Positions 7,024 to 8,331 of a stretch of DNA of 8,331 nucleotides are shown here, piece after piece. The DNA lies in assembly GCA_014896635.1 (NCBI GenBank), contig JADBKA010000209.1, forward strand, positions 1 to 8,331, given 5' to 3'. The stretch comes from Ktedonobacteraceae bacterium (GTDB lineage Bacteria; Chloroflexota; Ktedonobacteria; Ktedonobacterales; Ktedonobacteraceae). Below the pieces are notes generated by a model. The model was given only the letters and a program-made list of their open reading frames with translations. It did no database searches and was not told where the DNA came from. Position numbers and translations under genes: made by a program. The first letter of the stretch is position 1. Each line of letters begins with the position of its first letter.

Positions 7024-8331
7024 CTATTGTCGCACATTTATACTGATAAAGCGAGAGAGCACTTCCTGCTGGATAGCCAGGGCTTCCTGGCGCATTTTTG
7101 CGTAAGCCTCTCCTCCCATGCCCTGCTCTAGCACGTTGAGGAAATGTTCCAGCATCGACACGCCCGCGTCCTGCCGTCGCTCGCGCAGCTGCTGTGCAGC
7201 CAGCAGGATTGCCAGCGCCTCTCTGTGTACGCCTTGCTCATACATCAGGATGCCCAGGTTAGTCAAAATCATGCCTACATTTTGCTCGCCGCGCTCCCCC
7301 TTTGTCAATTGAAGTGCTTCGATATAACAGCGAAACGCTTCCTTCTGCCGCTTCTCGCTATGATGCACCAGGCCGAGATTGTGCAGCAGGATGCACTTGC
7401 AGTACATATCGGGTGACGTGAGTTGCTCGTTCAATGCGAGTGCGCGTTCAAAGTTTTCTCGCGCCTTTTCCGTATCGCCGTACATACGTAGCAGTTCACC
7501 CTGATTGATCAGCGTGGTGATCTCACCCTTCGTATCGTCAATCTGGCGTTGAATTGCCAGTGCGCGCTCAAAATACGTCTGGCTCTGCTGGCGCTCGCCC
7601 ATGCGGCCATATAGCAAGCCGACCTGGCCGGCGATGACTCCTTCGTCGCGCCGCAGCAGGACGCCCAGCGGTGGCAGCAGGGCCGTGTACAGTCCGATCA
7701 GCGTATTCCAGGCTCCCCACTGGATCATGCTATGGTGCAACCCTTCCTCAAAAAGCAACTCGCAGGCGCGCTGCCAGCGCCTGCCCAGGCAGAGGTGACG
7801 GATTGCTGCAATGATCGGCGCGACATCCTGCGGGCCTTTTCGCTCGCCTGGCGGGGGACAGCGTGTTTTTCTGAGAGAGAGATAGTAGCTAGCAACCTGC
7901 ATGTACCCGGCGGCCAGTGCAACCTGCCGGGGGTCCACATTTTGTGATGCGGGCCGGGCGGGGATCTGCATTCCGGCCAGGTCAGATCCTTGCAGGTAAT
8001 GCTCCTGAATATAGAGGCGCAGCAGGGCATGTAATTCATAGCAGGCATGGCCTTCAACATTCACCACCTGTTGCACTATTGCAAGTTGTATTAAAATATC
8101 GAGATTTTTCTCCAGATCTGCGAGATATTCTGTGCCGGTGGCGTGTGAGGCGCTGTTGCCCATGATGGTCATTTTGAGGCCATCGAGGGGGACAGGCTCA
8201 TGAAAGAGGCTCAGCGCGCGTACCAGTGCGTACTGTGATGGTTTAAGAAAATGGCAGATAGCGGTGATCAGGTGTATGATCACTTCGCCGGACCACATTG
8301 GCTGGTAGTCGGGTGCAGTGAGCAGGTAGTG
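7024..8331 (-). CDS. C-terminal part of a winged-helix/TPR protein, probably a STAND (NB-ARC-like) ATPase
   Basis: The frame is open to the window edge, so this is a 5'-truncated gene. The 11 codons before the ATG at 8298 (HYLLTAPDYQP) are in frame and continue the protein. Fragment residues about 20-115 look like the winged-helix segment that follows an NB-ARC or NACHT domain: ALVRALSLFHEPVPLDGL, then DLEKNLDILIQLAIVQQV and CYELHALLRLYIQEHYL. A helical linker has the QDVAPIIAAIRHLC and RRWQRACELLFEEGL pattern. About four tetratricopeptide repeats follow (233-266, 271-306, 313-348, 353-388), with FERALAI and FERALAL in the B helices. Such proteins are signal-sensing switches in which TPRs receive a ligand or partner. 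The ATPase and effector domains are outside the window, so whether it is a regulator or a defence protein cannot be said. It could also be a plain SARP/LuxR-type regulator tail. The stop is 95 bases from the next gene. Confidence 0.8.
   Translation of the reverse strand, partial: HYLLTAPDYQPMWSGEVIIHLITAICHFLKPSQYALVRALSLFHEPVPLDGLKMTIMGNSASHATGTEYLADLEKNLDILIQLAIVQQVVNVEGHACYELHALLRLYIQEHYLQGSDLAGMQIPARPASQNVDPRQVALAAGYMQVASYYLSLRKTRCPPPGERKGPQDVAPIIAAIRHLCLGRRWQRACELLFEEGLHHSMIQWGAWNTLIGLYTALLPPLGVLLRRDEGVIAGQVGLLYGRMGERQQSQTYFERALAIQRQIDDTKGEITTLINQGELLRMYGDTEKARENFERALALNEQLTSPDMYCKCILLHNLGLVHHSEKRQKEAFRCYIEALQLTKGERGEQNVGMILTNLGILMYEQGVHREALAILLAAQQLRERRQDAGVSMLEHFLNVLEQGMGGEAYAKMRQEALAIQQEVLSRFISINVRQ

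Overview
The window reads like a chromosomal stretch of a Gram-positive-like Chloroflexota, most plausibly class Ktedonobacteria. This is an inference from protein style: a winged-helix/TPR tail of a large STAND-type protein, a membrane-fused spermidine-synthase-like protein, an unpartnered M16B protein and a lipoprotein GH3. No rRNA or other marker gene is present to prove it. Every gene I can support lies on the minus strand, so transcription runs from high to low coordinates.

Layout in transcription order. (1) 8331-7024: the C-terminal 435 residues of a winged-helix/TPR protein whose N-terminus lies outside the window. (2) 6928-5276: an integral-membrane protein with about eight helices fused to a cytosolic spermidine-synthase-like SAM domain. 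(3) 5279-4002: an M16 peptidase-family protein that overlaps gene 2 by ATGA and has lost one zinc-ligand histidine (HxxEH has become HxxEY). (4) 4001-3688: a 314-bp spacer holding a cluster of GC-rich hairpins. One of them shares 17 bases with the thiC terminator. A possible broken coding tail is also here. (5) 3687-2434: a secreted GH3 lipoprotein, probably a beta-N-acetylhexosaminidase, with a Tat-like signal. (6) 2433-2233: a 58-codon C-terminal remnant of a cytochrome P450, in frame with and directly after the GH3 stop. (7) 2217-1894: a regulatory leader with a candidate promoter, a hairpin close to the predicted mRNA 5' end, a TPP riboswitch with an enlarged P4/P5 arm, and an 8-bp hairpin that copies the thiC Shine-Dalgarno sequence. 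(8) 1893-106: thiC, encoding HMP-phosphate synthase. (9) 100-63: a strong intrinsic terminator for thiC. Positions 1-60 hold nothing assignable.

How the parts work together: thiC with its leader and terminator is a self-contained thiamine-repressible unit. The spermidine-synthase-like membrane protein and the M16 protein are translationally coupled and probably act in one process, which the sequence does not identify. GH3 appears to be a separate cell-wall recycling or hydrolysis gene. I see no CRISPR array, intact insertion sequence, tRNA or rRNA. The observations most worth checking are the riboswitch architecture, the degenerate M16 active site with no partner gene, and the P450 scar.
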